Of a stretch of DNA of 64,000 bases, positions 30,032 to 40,593 are shown piece by piece (the first letter of the stretch is position 1; each line of letters opens with the position of its first letter). A program made the position numbers and the translations under genes. The DNA comes from Burkholderiales bacterium (lineage in GTDB: Bacteria; Pseudomonadota; Gammaproteobacteria; Burkholderiales; Burkholderiaceae_C). The notes beneath the pieces were generated by a model, which was not told the DNA's origin, searched no databases, and worked only from the letters and a program-made list of their open reading frames with translations. The stretch spans positions 1-64,000 of the forward strand of contig JAUVWL010000003.1 of NCBI GenBank assembly GCA_030604135.1, read 5' to 3'.

Positions 30032-31123
30032 ATGCATGCACACGCCCCTCTGATCATTGACGTGGCCGGCCTGTCACTTTCACCGGCCGATCGGCAGCGG
30101 CTTGCCCACCCCTTGGTCGGCGGCGTGATCCTGTTCGGTCGCAACTGGGGCGACCGCGCCCAGCTGACCCAGCTGTGCCGCCAGATCAAGTCGGTGCGGC
30201 GCGACCTGCTGATTGCGGTCGATCACGAGGGTGGTCGGGTGCAGCGCTTCCGGACGGATGGCTTCACCCACCTGCCGCCCATGAAGGCCTTGGGCGATCT
30301 TTGGATGCAGGCTCCGCAGCGCGGCGAAGGCGAGGGTGCACCGGCCCTGCGGGCGGCCAACGCGGCCACGGCGGCCGGATACGTGCTGGGCGCCGAGTTG
30401 CGGGCCTGTGGCGTGGACCTGAGCTTCACCCCGGTGCTCGACCTGGATCACGGCGGAAGCTCGGTCATCGGGGACCGCGCGCTGGGGCGTGACCCGCGTG
30501 TGGTGACGGTGCTGGCCCAGGCCCTGATGCATGGCTTGCGCCAGAGCGGCATGGGCAACTGTGGCAAACACTTCCCTGGACACGGTTATGTCCGTGCTGA
30601 CTCCCACCTGGCCATTCCGGTCGACCGGCGCAGCCTCAAGGCCATTCTGGCCGACGATGCCGCACCGTATGCTTGGCTTTCGGCCAGCCTGGACGCGGTC
30701 ATGCCGGCCCATGTGATCTACAGCCGTGTCGACAGCCGACCGGCCGGCTTCTCCTCACGCTGGCTGCAGGACATCCTGCGCCTCCAGCTGGGCTTCCAGG
30801 GTGCCATCTTCAGCGACGACCTCAGCATGGAAGCGGCCCGATACATCGACGGCCGCCAGGTGGGTTTCACCGAGGCGGCCCTGGCGGCCCTCCAGGCTGG
30901 CGGTGACATGGTGCTGTTGTGCAACCAGTCGGTGGTGGAAGGCGGGGCGCCGATCGACGAGGCCATCGACGCCCTGTCGCGTGCCCAGGTGGTGGGTGAC
31001 TGGCAGCCCTCGGGCGCCAGCGAAGAACGTCGGCGCGCCTTGCTGCCTCAGGTGGCGGGCGGTGACTGGGACAGCCTGATGGTCCAGGCGCGTTACATGC
31101 ACGCGCTCTCTTTGCTGCCCTGA
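30032..31123 (+). CDS. nagZ: Beta-N-acetylhexosaminidase
   Basis: 363 residues. Cytoplasmic glycoside hydrolase family 3 enzyme that removes N-acetylglucosamine from imported muropeptides in cell-wall recycling. It has the VDHEGGRVQRF motif, the KHFPGHG motif with the catalytic-loop histidine, and the nucleophile aspartate in FSDDLSMEAA. It is the last gene of the plus-strand run and is convergent with the LON-domain gene 10 bases away. Confidence 0.93.
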   Translation: MHAHAPLIIDVAGLSLSPADRQRLAHPLVGGVILFGRNWGDRAQLTQLCRQIKSVRRDLLIAVDHEGGRVQRFRTDGFTHLPPMKALGDLWMQAPQRGEGEGAPALRAANAATAAGYVLGAELRACGVDLSFTPVLDLDHGGSSVIGDRALGRDPRVVTVLAQALMHGLRQSGMGNCGKHFPGHGYVRADSHLAIPVDRRSLKAILADDAAPYAWLSASLDAVMPAHVIYSRVDSRPAGFSSRWLQDILRLQLGFQGAIFSDDLSMEAARYIDGRQVGFTEAALAALQAGGDMVLLCNQSVVEGGAPIDEAIDALSRAQVVGDWQPSGASEERRRALLPQVAGGDWDSLMVQARYMHALSLLP

Positions 31124-31133
31124 GTGCTGCCGG

Positions 31134-31814
31134 CTAAATCTTCAAGTTCAGCTTCTCGAGCAGGTCGGCCACCAGTTCCAGCCGCACCAGCGGGTTGTCC
31201 AGCGCCATCAGCCGCAGTTTGATGTCGTTGGGCACGGGCAGCAGTTCCAGCCAGCGGTTGGCCACCCAGCCGCTGTCGTCCCATTGATAGGGCGGTTGCA
31301 GGGGCAAGCTGGCCAGCGAGTCCGGGTCGCGTTCCTGCAGGCTTTCCAGCAGGCGCTGCAGCGCCTGGCGAACCGGCAGCAGGGGCTCGATCACCGGCAC
31401 TGTCGGTTCGGCAGCAAACAGGCGCACATCGCCGACCCACAGGCCGTGTGGCAGCTGACGGCGGGCGGTGACCTCGAAGCGTTGCAGGCCCTGGCAGCGC
31501 ACCATCATGAGACCCGGCTGGGGCCGCTCCAGACTGTCGATGCGCGCCAGCGTTCCGACCGGGTGGAATACTTCGCGGGCGAACCCGTCACCGCCGGGGG
31601 GCGCCGCCGGATCGAGGCGCCGAACCTCGCTCCCCTCGCTCAGGCACACCACGCCGAACGGCGCTCCCGCCTGATGACAGCGCTTGATCATGTCCAGGTA
31701 GCGCACCTCGAAGATGCGCAAGGGCAACCACCCACCTGGAAACAGGATGGTCTGCAACGGGAACAGGGGCAACTGGGACAGCGTGAGCGCCTCAGCCGCA
31801 GATGGGCCGGTCAA
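31134..31814 (-). CDS. LON peptidase substrate-binding (LonN) domain protein
   Basis: 226 residues. It resembles the N-terminal domain of Lon without ATPase or protease parts: [28 protein letters not shown] at the start is characteristic. The function of stand-alone LonN proteins in bacteria is not settled; a substrate-recognition or adaptor role is inferred. Its ATG overlaps the accD stop by 4 bases, so it is the last gene of the trp-accD run. Confidence 0.85.
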   Translation of the reverse strand: MTGPSAAEALTLSQLPLFPLQTILFPGGWLPLRIFEVRYLDMIKRCHQAGAPFGVVCLSEGSEVRRLDPAAPPGGDGFAREVFHPVGTLARIDSLERPQPGLMMVRCQGLQRFEVTARRQLPHGLWVGDVRLFAAEPTVPVIEPLLPVRQALQRLLESLQERDPDSLASLPLQPPYQWDDSGWVANRWLELLPVPNDIKLRLMALDNPLVRLELVADLLEKLNLKI

Positions 31815-32686
31815 TCTGCGACCGCGTCTGCGCTCTGCCGCTGCAGCATCGCCAAGGTGTTGGCAATGGTGCTGCGCAATTCACGCCGATCGCAGATGAA
31901 ATCGACCGCCCCCTTGGTCTGCAGGAACTCGGCACGCTGGAAACCTTCTGGCAGTTTGACGCGCACCGTATTCTCGATTACGCGGGGGCCGGCAAAGCCG
32001 ATCAGCGCCTTGGGTTCGGCGATCACCACATCACCCATGAAGGCGAAACCGGCGCTCACACCACCCATGGTCGGGTCGGTGAGCACGCTGATGTAGGGCA
32101 GCCCCTTCTTGGCCAGGCGGGTGAGGGCGGCATTGGTCTTGGCCATCTGCATCAGCGACAGCAGACCTTCCTGCATGCGCGCACCGCCGGTGGCCGTGAA
32201 GCAGACGAAGGGCACTTTCTGGGCGATGGCCTCCTCGACCCCGCGCACAAAGCGCTCGCCCACCACCGAACCCATGGAGCCGCCCATGAAGTCGAACTCG
32301 AAGCAGGCCACCACCAGGCTGATGCTGCACACCGAACCACCCATCACAACCAATGCGTCGGTCTCGCCGGTGGTGTCCAGGGCTTCGCGCAGGCGCTCGG
32401 GGTATTTGCGGCTGTCCTTGAACTTGAGGGCGTCCACCGGCAGCACCTCCTGCGCCAGCTCATAGCGCCCCTCGGCATCCAGAAAACCGTTCAGCCGCGC
32501 ACGGGCACCGATGCGGTGGTGGTGGCTGCAGTGGGGGCAGACGTTCTGGTTCTTTTCCAGGTCGGTGCGGTAGAGCACCGCCTCACAGCTGGGGCACTTG
32601 ATCCACAGGCCTTCGGGCACGCTGCGGCGTTCGGCCGGGTCGGTGGGCGTGATCTTGGGTGGAAGCAGTTTCTCAAGCCAGGACAT
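31811..32686 (-). CDS. accD: Acetyl-CoA carboxylase carboxyltransferase subunit beta
   Basis: 291 residues. It forms, with AccA, the carboxyltransferase that makes malonyl-CoA. The N-terminal zinc ribbon has cysteines 31, 34, 50 and 53 (CPSC ... CPHC), followed by the crotonase-fold domain with [16 protein letters not shown] precedes the ATG. A 7-bp inverted repeat lies in the 69-base gap after trpA. Confidence 0.96.
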   Translation of the reverse strand: MSWLEKLLPPKITPTDPAERRSVPEGLWIKCPSCEAVLYRTDLEKNQNVCPHCSHHHRIGARARLNGFLDAEGRYELAQEVLPVDALKFKDSRKYPERLREALDTTGETDALVVMGGSVCSISLVVACFEFDFMGGSMGSVVGERFVRGVEEAIAQKVPFVCFTATGGARMQEGLLSLMQMAKTNAALTRLAKKGLPYISVLTDPTMGGVSAGFAFMGDVVIAEPKALIGFAGPRVIENTVRVKLPEGFQRAEFLQTKGAVDFICDRRELRSTIANTLAMLQRQSADAVAD

Positions 32687-32704
32687 CGTTGTTCTCTCCT
32701 AAAC

Positions 32705-32726
32705 GACCGTGAATTAGACCACGGTC
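32705..32726 (-). promoter_or_regulatory. Inverted repeat between trpA and accD
   Basis: GACCGTG and CACGGTC arms with an 8-base loop, 19 bases upstream of accD. There is no T-tract, so it is a hairpin in the accD leader or a dyad site rather than a terminator. Confidence 0.45.
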
Positions 32727-32755
32727 AGGGGGCTGCGTGACAGGGCGCAAGCTGT

Positions 32756-33565
32756 TCAGGTATCCAGTGCCTTGCGGATGCCGCGCAGGAAGTGCGTGGC
32801 CACCGGGATGACCTTCTCGAACGGCTCGTTCTCGATCAGCTGGATGATCTTGCTCCCGATCACCACCGCGTCGGCCGCCTGCCCGATGGCGCGGGCGGTC
32901 TCGGCGTCGCGGATACCGAAACCCACACCCACCGGGATGTGCACATGCTGGCGTATGCGCGGAATCATGGCCTCAACCTGACCCACGTCGAGCGACCCGG
33001 CACCGGTCACCCCCTTAAGGGAGACGTAATAGACATAGCCGCTGGCCACGCGGGCCACCTGGGCCATGCGTTCCTCGGTGCTGGTGGGCGCCAGCAGGAA
33101 GATCAGGTCCATGTCGCGTTCGCGCAGGGCGGCTGCAAACGCTTCGCACTCTTCGGGCGGATAGTCGACCACCAGAACACCATCGACGCCGGACTCGGCT
33201 GCATCGCGCACGAAGGCGCCGGCACCATGTTTCTGGTCGTAGCGCTCGATCGGGTTGGCGTAGCCCATCAGCACCACCGGGGTTGTGCTGTTCCTTTCCC
33301 GGAATCGCCGCACCATGGCAATCACCTGGGCCAGGCCAATGCCCAGCGCCAAAGCCCGGTCGCCGGCCTTCTGGATCACCGGGCCATCGGCCGACGGATC
33401 GGAGAAGGGCACGCCAAGTTCGATGATGTCGGCACCCCCTTCGACCATGCCGTGCATCAGGTCGGGTGTGATGTCGGCGTACGGAAAGCCTGCGGTGACG
33501 AAGGGGATGAGCGCCTTGCGGCCCTGGGTCTTGAGTTCTTTCAGGGTGTTGTCGATGCGGCTCAT
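32756..33565 (-). CDS. trpA: Tryptophan synthase alpha subunit
   Basis: 269 residues. It cleaves indole-3-glycerol phosphate to indole and passes indole to TrpB. The TIM-barrel has the [12 protein letters not shown] start, [19 protein letters not shown] with the catalytic glutamate, and [14 protein letters not shown]. The start overlaps the trpB stop by 4 bases (ATGA), so the two subunits are translationally coupled. Confidence 0.96.
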   Translation of the reverse strand: MSRIDNTLKELKTQGRKALIPFVTAGFPYADITPDLMHGMVEGGADIIELGVPFSDPSADGPVIQKAGDRALALGIGLAQVIAMVRRFRERNSTTPVVLMGYANPIERYDQKHGAGAFVRDAAESGVDGVLVVDYPPEECEAFAAALRERDMDLIFLLAPTSTEERMAQVARVASGYVYYVSLKGVTGAGSLDVGQVEAMIPRIRQHVHIPVGVGFGIRDAETARAIGQAADAVVIGSKIIQLIENEPFEKVIPVATHFLRGIRKALDT

Positions 33566-34920
33566 TCGGATGCTCCGGTGGTCTTGTTCTGAGCGGCGGC
33601 AGTCTTGCGCGTGGGTGTCTTGCGGGGCCCGCTACTGACCTTGACCGGCACCGGCTCGGCGCTGCCTTTGACCGACTGGCCGCGGCAGCTGGGTCGGCAG
33701 TAGAAGTCCGCCTGCGACAGGTCCGCCACGGTGCCAATGTCCTTGTCGCCACGGCCGGAGAGGTTGACCAGCACCGACTGCGTGGGCTTCAGGGTCTTGG
33801 CCAGCTTCATGGCGTAGGCCACGGCGTGGCTGGACTCCAGGGCCGGAATGATGCCCTCGGTGCGGCACAGGTAGTGGAAGGCTTCCAGCGCCTCGGTGTC
33901 GGTGATGCCGACGTACTCGGCGCGGCCGATGTCCTTGAGGAAGGCGTGTTCGGGACCGACGCCGGGGTAGTCGAGGCCGGCGCTGACGCTGTGCGTCTCG
34001 GTGACCTGGCCGTTGTCGTCCTGCAGCACATAGGTGCGGTTGCCGTGCAGCACGCCGGGGCTGCCCTTCTGCAGCGAGGCCGAGTGCTTGCCGCTGTCCA
34101 GGCCTTCGCCGGCGGCTTCCACGCCGATCAGGCGCGTGCCGGTGTGGTCGATGTAGGGGTAGAAGATGCCCATGGCGTTGCTGCCGCCGCCCACGCAGGC
34201 CACCACGGCGTCGGGCTGCTCGCCCTCGCAGCCGGCTTCCTTGAGCATCTGCGGCATCTGCACCAGGCACTCGTTGCCGATCACGCTCTGAAAATCGCGC
34301 ACCATCATCGGGTAGGGGTGCGGGCCGGCCACGGTGCCGATGATGTAGAAGGTGTTGTCCACGTTGGCGACCCAGTCGCGCATGGCCTCGTTGAGCGCGT
34401 CCTTGAGCGTTTTGCTGCCCGATTCCACGGGCACCACGGTCGCGCCAAGCAGCTTCATGCGGTATACGTTGGGGCTCTGGCGCTTGACGTCTTCGCTGCC
34501 CATGTAGACCACACACTCCAGGCCGTAGCGGGCGCAGATGGTGGCGGTGGCCACGCCGTGCTGGCCGGCGCCGGTCTCGGCGATCACGCGCGGCTTGCCC
34601 ATGCGCTTGGCGAGCATGGCCTGGCCGATCACGTTGTTGATCTTGTGTGCGCCGGTGTGGTTGAGGTCTTCCCGCTTGAGGAAGATCTGCGCGCCGCCCA
34701 CCTCGCGGCTCATGCGTTCGGCATGGTAGACCGGGCTGGGCCGGCCGACGAAATGCGCCAGCTCCTTGCGAAACTCGGCCAGGAACTCGGGGTCGTTCTG
34801 GTACCGGGCGTAGGCGGCTTTCAGCTCGTTGATGGCGTGGGTCAGTGTTTCGCTGACGAAGCTGCCACCGTATATGCCGAAGTGGCCTCGGGTATCGGGT
34901 TGCTGGTAGGGGGTGTCCAT
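33562..34920 (-). CDS. trpB: Tryptophan synthase beta subunit with long C-terminal tail
   Basis: 452 residues. PLP-dependent enzyme joining indole and serine. It has the catalytic lysine in the [16 protein letters not shown] motif, the phosphate-binding GGGSNAMG loop and the C-terminal [12 protein letters not shown]. TrpB normally ends near residue 400; here about 50 further residues follow, rich in Lys, Arg, Thr and Ser (for example [14 protein letters not shown]), probably disordered. ATG 34920 gives a normal N-terminus. Confidence 0.95.
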   Translation of the reverse strand: MDTPYQQPDTRGHFGIYGGSFVSETLTHAINELKAAYARYQNDPEFLAEFRKELAHFVGRPSPVYHAERMSREVGGAQIFLKREDLNHTGAHKINNVIGQAMLAKRMGKPRVIAETGAGQHGVATATICARYGLECVVYMGSEDVKRQSPNVYRMKLLGATVVPVESGSKTLKDALNEAMRDWVANVDNTFYIIGTVAGPHPYPMMVRDFQSVIGNECLVQMPQMLKEAGCEGEQPDAVVACVGGGSNAMGIFYPYIDHTGTRLIGVEAAGEGLDSGKHSASLQKGSPGVLHGNRTYVLQDDNGQVTETHSVSAGLDYPGVGPEHAFLKDIGRAEYVGITDTEALEAFHYLCRTEGIIPALESSHAVAYAMKLAKTLKPTQSVLVNLSGRGDKDIGTVADLSQADFYCRPSCRGQSVKGSAEPVPVKVSSGPRKTPTRKTAAAQNKTTGASE

Positions 34921-34964
34921 GGGTGTCTTTCGGGGTTCGTGCCCGAACCGCACCCAGGTGGGGT

Positions 34965-35666
34965 TCAGCTCGGGGGAATGGGAGGGGCTGCGTCGGCCGC
35001 ACGCACGGCGGCCACGAAGGCTTTCATCCTGTCGGCATCCTTGATGCCCTTGAGTGGCTGGCCGTCGGGGCCGGTGGCCTCGACGCCGGAGCTCACGTCA
35101 ACGGCCCAGGGCCGCACTCGCCGGATGCCATCGGTCACGTTTGCAGGCGTGAGTCCACCAGACAAAACGAGGCGAGAGCTGGCGTTTAGTCGAGGATGTG
35201 ACCAAGGAAAGACCGTCCAGTCGAAAGCGTGTCCGCCGCCGCCATACCCTTCGACCAAGGCGTCGAGCAGGATGGCCCGGGATGCAGCGAACTGATCGGC
35301 GTATTTTAGGAGATCAAAGCCGTTTGCGCCGGGTCCGGCCGGAATGCGGGCTGCCCGCATGAACGGGCGACCGGTGGCCAGGCAGTCGGCCGGTGTTTCG
35401 TCGCCATGGAACTGCAGCAGCGCGTCGGGCACCGCCGCCACGCCTTGCGCGATGAACTCGGGGCTGGCGTTGACGAACAACAGCACCGGCGTCACAAAGG
35501 GGGGCAGCCTGCGAGCCAGTTCACCGGCGAGTTCAGGGCTGACAAAGCGCGGGCTCTTCGGATACATCACAAATCCGATGGCGTCTGCACCCGCATGGAC
35601 GGCCGCGTCCACGTCCTGCCCGCGAGTCAGGCCGCAGATCTTGATTCGCGTGTGACGCAAGCTCAT
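34965..35666 (-). CDS. trpF: Phosphoribosylanthranilate isomerase
   Basis: 233 residues. It catalyses the Amadori rearrangement of phosphoribosylanthranilate in tryptophan synthesis. It begins [19 protein letters not shown], with the catalytic Cys in KICGLT and the catalytic Asp in the later LLDALVEG region. The C-terminal [13 protein letters not shown] motif is present. The ATG overlaps the truA stop by 4 bases, and 44 bases separate it from trpB. Confidence 0.95.
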   Translation of the reverse strand: MSLRHTRIKICGLTRGQDVDAAVHAGADAIGFVMYPKSPRFVSPELAGELARRLPPFVTPVLLFVNASPEFIAQGVAAVPDALLQFHGDETPADCLATGRPFMRAARIPAGPGANGFDLLKYADQFAASRAILLDALVEGYGGGGHAFDWTVFPWSHPRLNASSRLVLSGGLTPANVTDGIRRVRPWAVDVSSGVEATGPDGQPLKGIKDADRMKAFVAAVRAADAAPPIPPS

Positions 35667-36448
35667 GGCAACCAGTCGAAAGCGGGGGTGCGCTCGGGAA
35701 GGCCAAACCCAGAATCGTAAACCGGACCGAGGAAATACAGTCCGTCGGGTGAAAATGTGGGGGCGGCGGCGTCGCGGCTGCGCGCGGCCAGCACCTCGGT
35801 CATCCAGCCAGCGGGGCGGGCACCAGTGCCAACGTAGAGGAGGCAGCCCATGATGTTGCGGATCATGTGGTGCAGGAAGGCATTGGCCCGAAACTCGAAG
35901 CGCCAGTAGGCGCCGCGACGGGTGATGTCGATGCTCAGCATCTGTTTGACCGGCGTGTGGGCCTGGCATTGCGCGGCGCGGAACGAGCTGAAGTCGTGTT
36001 CGCCGATCAGGGCCTGGGCAGCCACCTGCATGGGTTCAATGGCCAGGGGGCGGAACACCCAGCCGACCTGTCCGCTGTCCACGCTGGGGCGCACGGGGGA
36101 CTCCAGCAGCACATAGGCGTAGCGGCGCGAACGGGCGCTGGCGCGGGCATGGAAGCTGCCGGGCACCTCGCGCGCCCATTGCACGGCGATGTCAGGCGGC
36201 AGGAAGCTGTTGGTGCCCCGCACCCAGGCGTTCTCTGGGCGACTGACCGCGGTGTCGAAATGCACCACCTGGTTCAGCCCGTGCACGCCTGCATCGGTGC
36301 GACCGGCGCACAGGGTGGAAACACCAGGCACAGAGAGAAACCGCGTCAGCGCGGCTTCGAGGTGATCCTGCACGGTGCGGCCGCTGGGCTGGCTTTGCCA
36401 GCCGTCGTAGCGACCGCCGTGGTAGCTGAGTCCCAGTGCAATGCGCAA
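35663..36448 (-). CDS. truA: tRNA pseudouridine(38-40) synthase
   Basis: About 261 residues from a TTG at 36448, which gives the common (M)RIALGLSYHGG start; no ATG is available close by, and longer frames run into fimV. It converts U38-U40 of tRNA anticodon arms to pseudouridine. The catalytic aspartate is in CAGRTDAGVHG. It lies 35 bases after fimV and overlaps trpF by 4 bases. truA upstream of trpF is common in proteobacteria. Confidence 0.9.
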   Translation of the reverse strand: MRIALGLSYHGGRYDGWQSQPSGRTVQDHLEAALTRFLSVPGVSTLCAGRTDAGVHGLNQVVHFDTAVSRPENAWVRGTNSFLPPDIAVQWAREVPGSFHARASARSRRYAYVLLESPVRPSVDSGQVGWVFRPLAIEPMQVAAQALIGEHDFSSFRAAQCQAHTPVKQMLSIDITRRGAYWRFEFRANAFLHHMIRNIMGCLLYVGTGARPAGWMTEVLAARSRDAAAPTFSPDGLYFLGPVYDSGFGLPERTPAFDWLP

Positions 36449-36482
36449 GTGCGGGAGGCTCCGGGGCTCGTGTTGGCGCGGC

Positions 36483-39188
36483 TCAGGCGAGGTCGGCCAG
36501 GAACGTGCGGGCCTTGGTCTTGAGCGTGCCCGAGGCCTCGGCCAGAACCTCTTCGGCCAGAGAGCGCGCGCCTTCAATGTCACCGATGGCGCGGAACTCC
36601 TCCGCCAGAGACAGTTTGGTGTCCAGCGGGTTTTCTTCGGACAGCTCGCCAGGCACCGAGTCGGCGATGGCGTCGGGCAGCGCCTCGGCCTGGCTGTTGA
36701 GGTCCAGATTCAGGTCGCCGAGGTCGAAATTGAGCATGTCGGCCGTCTGCGGGTCAGCCGCAGTGGCAGGCAAGGGAACGGCGCCGCTGGGCATGTCCAG
36801 TTCCAGGGGCTGCGGTTCTTCGTCCAGTTCAAAATCCGGCAGCACCTCGCTGGCGTCGAAGGTGGACGACATGTCTGCTTCTGCTGGTGCCGTCGGCTTG
36901 GATGGCGCCTGCTGCAACCCCGCCTGAGGAAGATCCAGGTCGAGGTCAAAGTCCATCGGGCCAGAGGGCGCAGCCTCAAGTCCGGTTCCGGTCGACACGG
37001 ACTGGAGGATGGCAGATGGAGCTGCGGTAAGCGCTTCTGTGCTGCCCAGATCGTCCATGCCTGACACGGTGGCATCCTTGGTGGGTGCCGGGTTGTCATC
37101 CAGGGAAAAATCCAGATCAAGGTCCAGCGACCCCACTGCTGCTGCGCCGCCCGCGGCCCCCAGCGTGCTGGGCACAAAGGGCATGGTGTTCACCGGCACG
37201 CCCGCAAGTCCAGCAGGTTCCGCGCCCGCCTTGGTGGGCGGGCGTCCTCCAGGTTGGTACAGCGGATTGCTTGGGTCGAGCTCGCGTCCCAGTTCACAGG
37301 CGTGTTCCCATTCGGGACCCTGACCTTGTGTCAGACCAAAAGCCTCGGTCGCCACCACCTCGAAGGCCTTGCTGTCGCGCCGCTTGGCGTAAATCTCCAG
37401 CAGCTTGTTGTGTATCGCGACACGGGTGGGCGTTGAGCGCATGGCCTCCTTGAGAATTTCCTCGGCCTGCAGGTCGCGCCCGTAGGCCAGGTACACATCG
37501 GCCTCGGCGACGGGATCCACATCGCCTGCTGCGTCCAGCTGGCTGGGCGAGTACACCATGGAGGACCCTGACGCAGCCGACTCGGCTGTGTCGATGCGCT
37601 GGCCGCCGCTGGAACCAAAGAAGGAGTCCGGCTGCAGGCGGCTTTCCAGAAAGGAGCTGTCGACACTGGCTGCTTTCTTGCGCTGGCGAATGCGGTAGAA
37701 GCCCAGTCCGGCCAGCAGTGCCAGCAGGCCACCGGCCAGCGGCAAGGCCAGGGGGTTGTCCATCAGTCGGGCCACCAGGCCAGGCTCTTCCGGCAGGGGA
37801 CTTGGTGGGGGCGGAGCAACCGGTGCCGGCGCAGGCGCTGGAGCAGGCTCGGCCGCCGGTTCATCGGTTGCAGCTGCTGCAGTCGGCTCTTCTTCGCTGG
37901 GTTCCGGCGGAAGCGATGTGGCTTCAGTCGTGGGTTCGGTGGTTGCTGGGGCCAAGGCCGACGGTGCGGCAACGCCTGTCTGGTCAGGCGCCGCTGCCGG
38001 AGCGGCGCCAGCAGCTGGCGCCGCTCCGGTGCCCAGTTGACTGAGCTCTTCGATGTTGCGCGAGAGCTCGGCCACCCGGGTGGCTTCTTCCTGGGCTTGG
38101 CGGGACTGTGCGATCTGCGCTTCCTGAGCAGCCTGCTCGGGACGAGCCAGTGTCAGACGGTCAGGTGAGGTCTCCTGGGGCCGCGTTTCCTGCACTTCGG
38201 TCTGCACCTGACCTGCAGCTTCCCTGCCCGCCACACTCACGCCGGCTTCCGGGACGCGTGCGGCGAGTTGCCTGCGGAATTCGTTGAAGTCACGCGCCTG
38301 GGCCGCGATGATCTGGCGGGCTTCTCCCGCACTTACGGTACCTGCTTCATCGGCACCTGGCATGTTGAGCACAGCGCCTGCACGCACCCGGTTGACATTG
38401 TTGTTGATGAACGCCTGCGGGTTGGCGCGCAACATGGCGACCAGCATCTGGTCAAGCGACACATTGGCTGGCAGGTTGGCGGCGGCAATTCGACCGGCGG
38501 TATCGCCGCGTTGCACGAGCACCTGTTCTGCCGGGACAACTGCGGGTGGCGAAGCCGGGGTGGCAGGGGCAACGGCCGCTGGTGGCGCTGCGGTGGCCGG
38601 TGCCGGCCTGGCCTGCGCTGCCGGGGTGGGGGCCGGGCCGGCCGCTGGCGGCAACGGTGCAGGCGTCGGTACCGCTGTGCGGGGAGGGTCGAACAGCAGG
38701 GTGTAGTCACGCACCAGGCGCCCCGAGGCCCAGTTCACCTCAATGATGAGGTCGACAAAGGGCTCGTTGATGGGGCGCGGACTGCTCAGTTGCAGGTAGG
38801 CTGTGCCGTTGGGTCTGCGCTGCAAGCTGACCTGAAGATTGAAGAGCGCTGGATTGAGGTCCATGCCCGCCGCCCGGTACGCGTCCTGCGAGCCCAGTGT
38901 CACCCGCAGGCTTTCGGCCTCGGCGGCATCAATTTCAGGCACATCGATCTGGGCTCGCAGGGGTTCACCCAGCGCAGACTGCACCACGATGCGGCCCAGC
39001 GCCAGGGCTTGCGCATCGGGCGCCATGGCCAGGCTGGTGCATAGCACTGCAGCCGCCGCAACGGCATGCAAGCGGGCAAGAGTGCCCTGACCATGGAGGA
39101 CAGGGGACAGGCCAGGCTGCCGGGACAGGTTGAAGCGGATGGGGCTGGGCACGGGCACCTCGACGTTATAAAACCGAGAAATGACCAT
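36483..39188 (-). CDS. fimV: FimV-like inner-membrane hub protein
   Basis: 901 residues. FimV proteins organise polar assemblies such as type IV pili and bind peptidoglycan. The order is: hydrophobic N-terminal signal (about 40-63), FimV N-terminal domain (GRIVVQSALGEPLRAQI), a Pro/Ala-rich linker, a LysM-like segment (VQRGDTAGRIAAANL at about 235), a coiled and acidic linker, one membrane helix (about 480-500, LALPLAGGLLALLAGLGF), and a long acidic cytoplasmic region with a TPR-like part. It ends with the FimV C-terminal motif (LAEEFRAIGDIEGARSLAEEVL). The exact start is uncertain because a possible -10 overlaps the ATG. Confidence 0.88.
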   Translation of the reverse strand: MVISRFYNVEVPVPSPIRFNLSRQPGLSPVLHGQGTLARLHAVAAAAVLCTSLAMAPDAQALALGRIVVQSALGEPLRAQIDVPEIDAAEAESLRVTLGSQDAYRAAGMDLNPALFNLQVSLQRRPNGTAYLQLSSPRPINEPFVDLIIEVNWASGRLVRDYTLLFDPPRTAVPTPAPLPPAAGPAPTPAAQARPAPATAAPPAAVAPATPASPPAVVPAEQVLVQRGDTAGRIAAANLPANVSLDQMLVAMLRANPQAFINNNVNRVRAGAVLNMPGADEAGTVSAGEARQIIAAQARDFNEFRRQLAARVPEAGVSVAGREAAGQVQTEVQETRPQETSPDRLTLARPEQAAQEAQIAQSRQAQEEATRVAELSRNIEELSQLGTGAAPAAGAAPAAAPDQTGVAAPSALAPATTEPTTEATSLPPEPSEEEPTAAAATDEPAAEPAPAPAPAPVAPPPPSPLPEEPGLVARLMDNPLALPLAGGLLALLAGLGFYRIRQRKKAASVDSSFLESRLQPDSFFGSSGGQRIDTAESAASGSSMVYSPSQLDAAGDVDPVAEADVYLAYGRDLQAEEILKEAMRSTPTRVAIHNKLLEIYAKRRDSKAFEVVATEAFGLTQGQGPEWEHACELGRELDPSNPLYQPGGRPPTKAGAEPAGLAGVPVNTMPFVPSTLGAAGGAAAVGSLDLDLDFSLDDNPAPTKDATVSGMDDLGSTEALTAAPSAILQSVSTGTGLEAAPSGPMDFDLDLDLPQAGLQQAPSKPTAPAEADMSSTFDASEVLPDFELDEEPQPLELDMPSGAVPLPATAADPQTADMLNFDLGDLNLDLNSQAEALPDAIADSVPGELSEENPLDTKLSLAEEFRAIGDIEGARSLAEEVLAEASGTLKTKARTFLADLA

Positions 39189-39321
39189 AGCATCAACGCA
39201 TTACAGTGACAAGCTGAGAATCCGCTTGAGTTTCAAAGCCCGCCGTCTGTCGTGGTGCTGGGTCGATTCTCGTTGCGACTGCGCAACGTGCGCACCCGGG
39301 TTGGGCATGTGACAAACCTCA

Positions 39322-39341
39322 CGGCCTGCCGGGGCAGGCCG
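39322..39341 (-). terminator. Hairpin between asd and fimV
   Basis: A perfect 8-bp stem CGGCCTGC / GCAGGCCG with a 4-base loop, 27 bases past the asd stop. There is no T-tract after it on the minus strand, so it is at best a weak or factor-dependent terminator. The rest of the gap probably holds the fimV promoter (TTGTCA, 17 bases, TATGGT is one option). Confidence 0.4.
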
Positions 39342-39367
39342 CGATCGTGCTCCCGCGGGCAGCCTGA

Positions 39368-40498
39368 TCAGGCGTCCAGCAGGATGCGCAGCATGCGCCG
39401 CAGCGGCTCGGCCGCACCCCACAGCAACTGGTCACCAATGGTGAAGGCGCCCACGTATTCTGGCCCCATGGCCAGCTTGCGGATTCGGCCGACCGGAATG
39501 GTCATGGTGCCGGTCACGGCCACCGGCGTCAGGTCCCGGATGGTGGCTTCACGCGTGTTCGGCACGACCTTGGCCCAGGGGTTGTCGGCGGCGATCATGG
39601 CCTCGATGTCGGCCACCGGCACGTCCTTTTTGAGCTTGAAGGTCAGGGCCTGGCTGTGGCAGCGCATGGCACCGACACGCACGCAGAAGCCGTCCACCGG
39701 AATCGGTGTCGAGCCGAACTGCTCGCCCAGACCCAGGATCTTGTTGGTCTCGGCCATGCCTTTCCACTCTTCCTTGGACATGCCGTTGCCCAGGTCCTTG
39801 TCGATCCAGGGGATCAGGCTGCCGCCCAGTGGAACGCCAAAGTTGGCGGTTTCGGTGGCGCTGAGGCTGCGCTGTTTGGCGATCACCTGCCGGTCGATCT
39901 CCAGGATGGCGCTCTTGGGGTCGTCCAGCAGGGCTTTTACTTCGGCGTTCAGCGTGCCGTACTGCGTCAGCAGTTCGCGCATGTGCTGGGCACCGCCGCC
40001 CGAAGCGGCCTGGTAGGTCTGGGTGCTCATCCACTCGACCAGACCGGCCTTGTAAAGCGCGCCCACGCCCATCAGCATGCAGCTGACGGTGCAGTTGCCG
40101 CCAATCCATTCCTTGCCACCCTGGGCCAGGGCGTTCTTGATCACCGGCATGTTGACCGGGTCGAGGACGATGACCGCATCCTTTTCCATGCGCAGGGCCG
40201 AGGCAGCGTCGATCCAGTGGCCGTTCCAGCCGGCCGCGCGCAGCTTGGGGTAGACCTCGTTGGTGTAGTCGCCGCCCTGGGCCGTGATGATGATCTCGCA
40301 ACGGCGCAGCGCATCAATGTCGTGCGCGTCCTGCAGTGTGGTTTCGTTCTTCGCCATCGCGGGGGCTTTGCCACCGGCGTTGGAGGTGGAGAAGAACAGC
40401 GGCTCGATCAGGTCGAAGTCTTTCTCTTCGACCATGCGATCCATCAACACCGAGCCGACCATGCCGCGCCAGCCGACCAGACCTACCAACTTGCTCAT
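39368..40498 (-). CDS. asd: Aspartate-semialdehyde dehydrogenase
   Basis: 376 residues. It makes aspartate semialdehyde, the branch point to lysine/diaminopimelate, threonine, isoleucine and methionine. It starts [17 protein letters not shown], and the catalytic cysteine is C136 in [13 protein letters not shown] 40498 is chosen; a frame extending 17 codons upstream lacks family support. Upstream lies a 33-codon open frame ending in TKTTTIKG and a set of overlapping hairpins. A strong hairpin (CGGCCTGC/GCAGGCCG, 39322-39341) lies in the 179-base gap before fimV. Confidence 0.96.
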   Translation of the reverse strand: MSKLVGLVGWRGMVGSVLMDRMVEEKDFDLIEPLFFSTSNAGGKAPAMAKNETTLQDAHDIDALRRCEIIITAQGGDYTNEVYPKLRAAGWNGHWIDAASALRMEKDAVIVLDPVNMPVIKNALAQGGKEWIGGNCTVSCMLMGVGALYKAGLVEWMSTQTYQAASGGGAQHMRELLTQYGTLNAEVKALLDDPKSAILEIDRQVIAKQRSLSATETANFGVPLGGSLIPWIDKDLGNGMSKEEWKGMAETNKILGLGEQFGSTPIPVDGFCVRVGAMRCHSQALTFKLKKDVPVADIEAMIAADNPWAKVVPNTREATIRDLTPVAVTGTMTIPVGRIRKLAMGPEYVGAFTIGDQLLWGAAEPLRRMLRILLDA

Positions 40499-40522
40499 TT
40501 GAGAACGCCCTTTCAAGTTAAG

Positions 40523-40567
40523 AAACAGTGCAGACCGGACTGTTTGCACCCGGCTCGTCTGGCCGGG
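40523..40567 (-). promoter_or_regulatory. Overlapping hairpins in asd leader (candidate attenuator)
   Basis: Read on the minus strand, stem A is CCCGGC/GCCGGG (40549-40567), stem B is GTGCA/TGCAC (40528-40549) and stem C is AAACAGT/ACTGTTT (40523-40545). B and C share bases and exclude each other, and A touches B. This alternating arrangement lies between the leader frame and asd, 25 bases before its ATG. The T-run after stem C is weak (CTTAACTT). Confidence 0.45.
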
Positions 40568-40593
40568 GAGGGCGCACGACGAACCAGGCTGGA

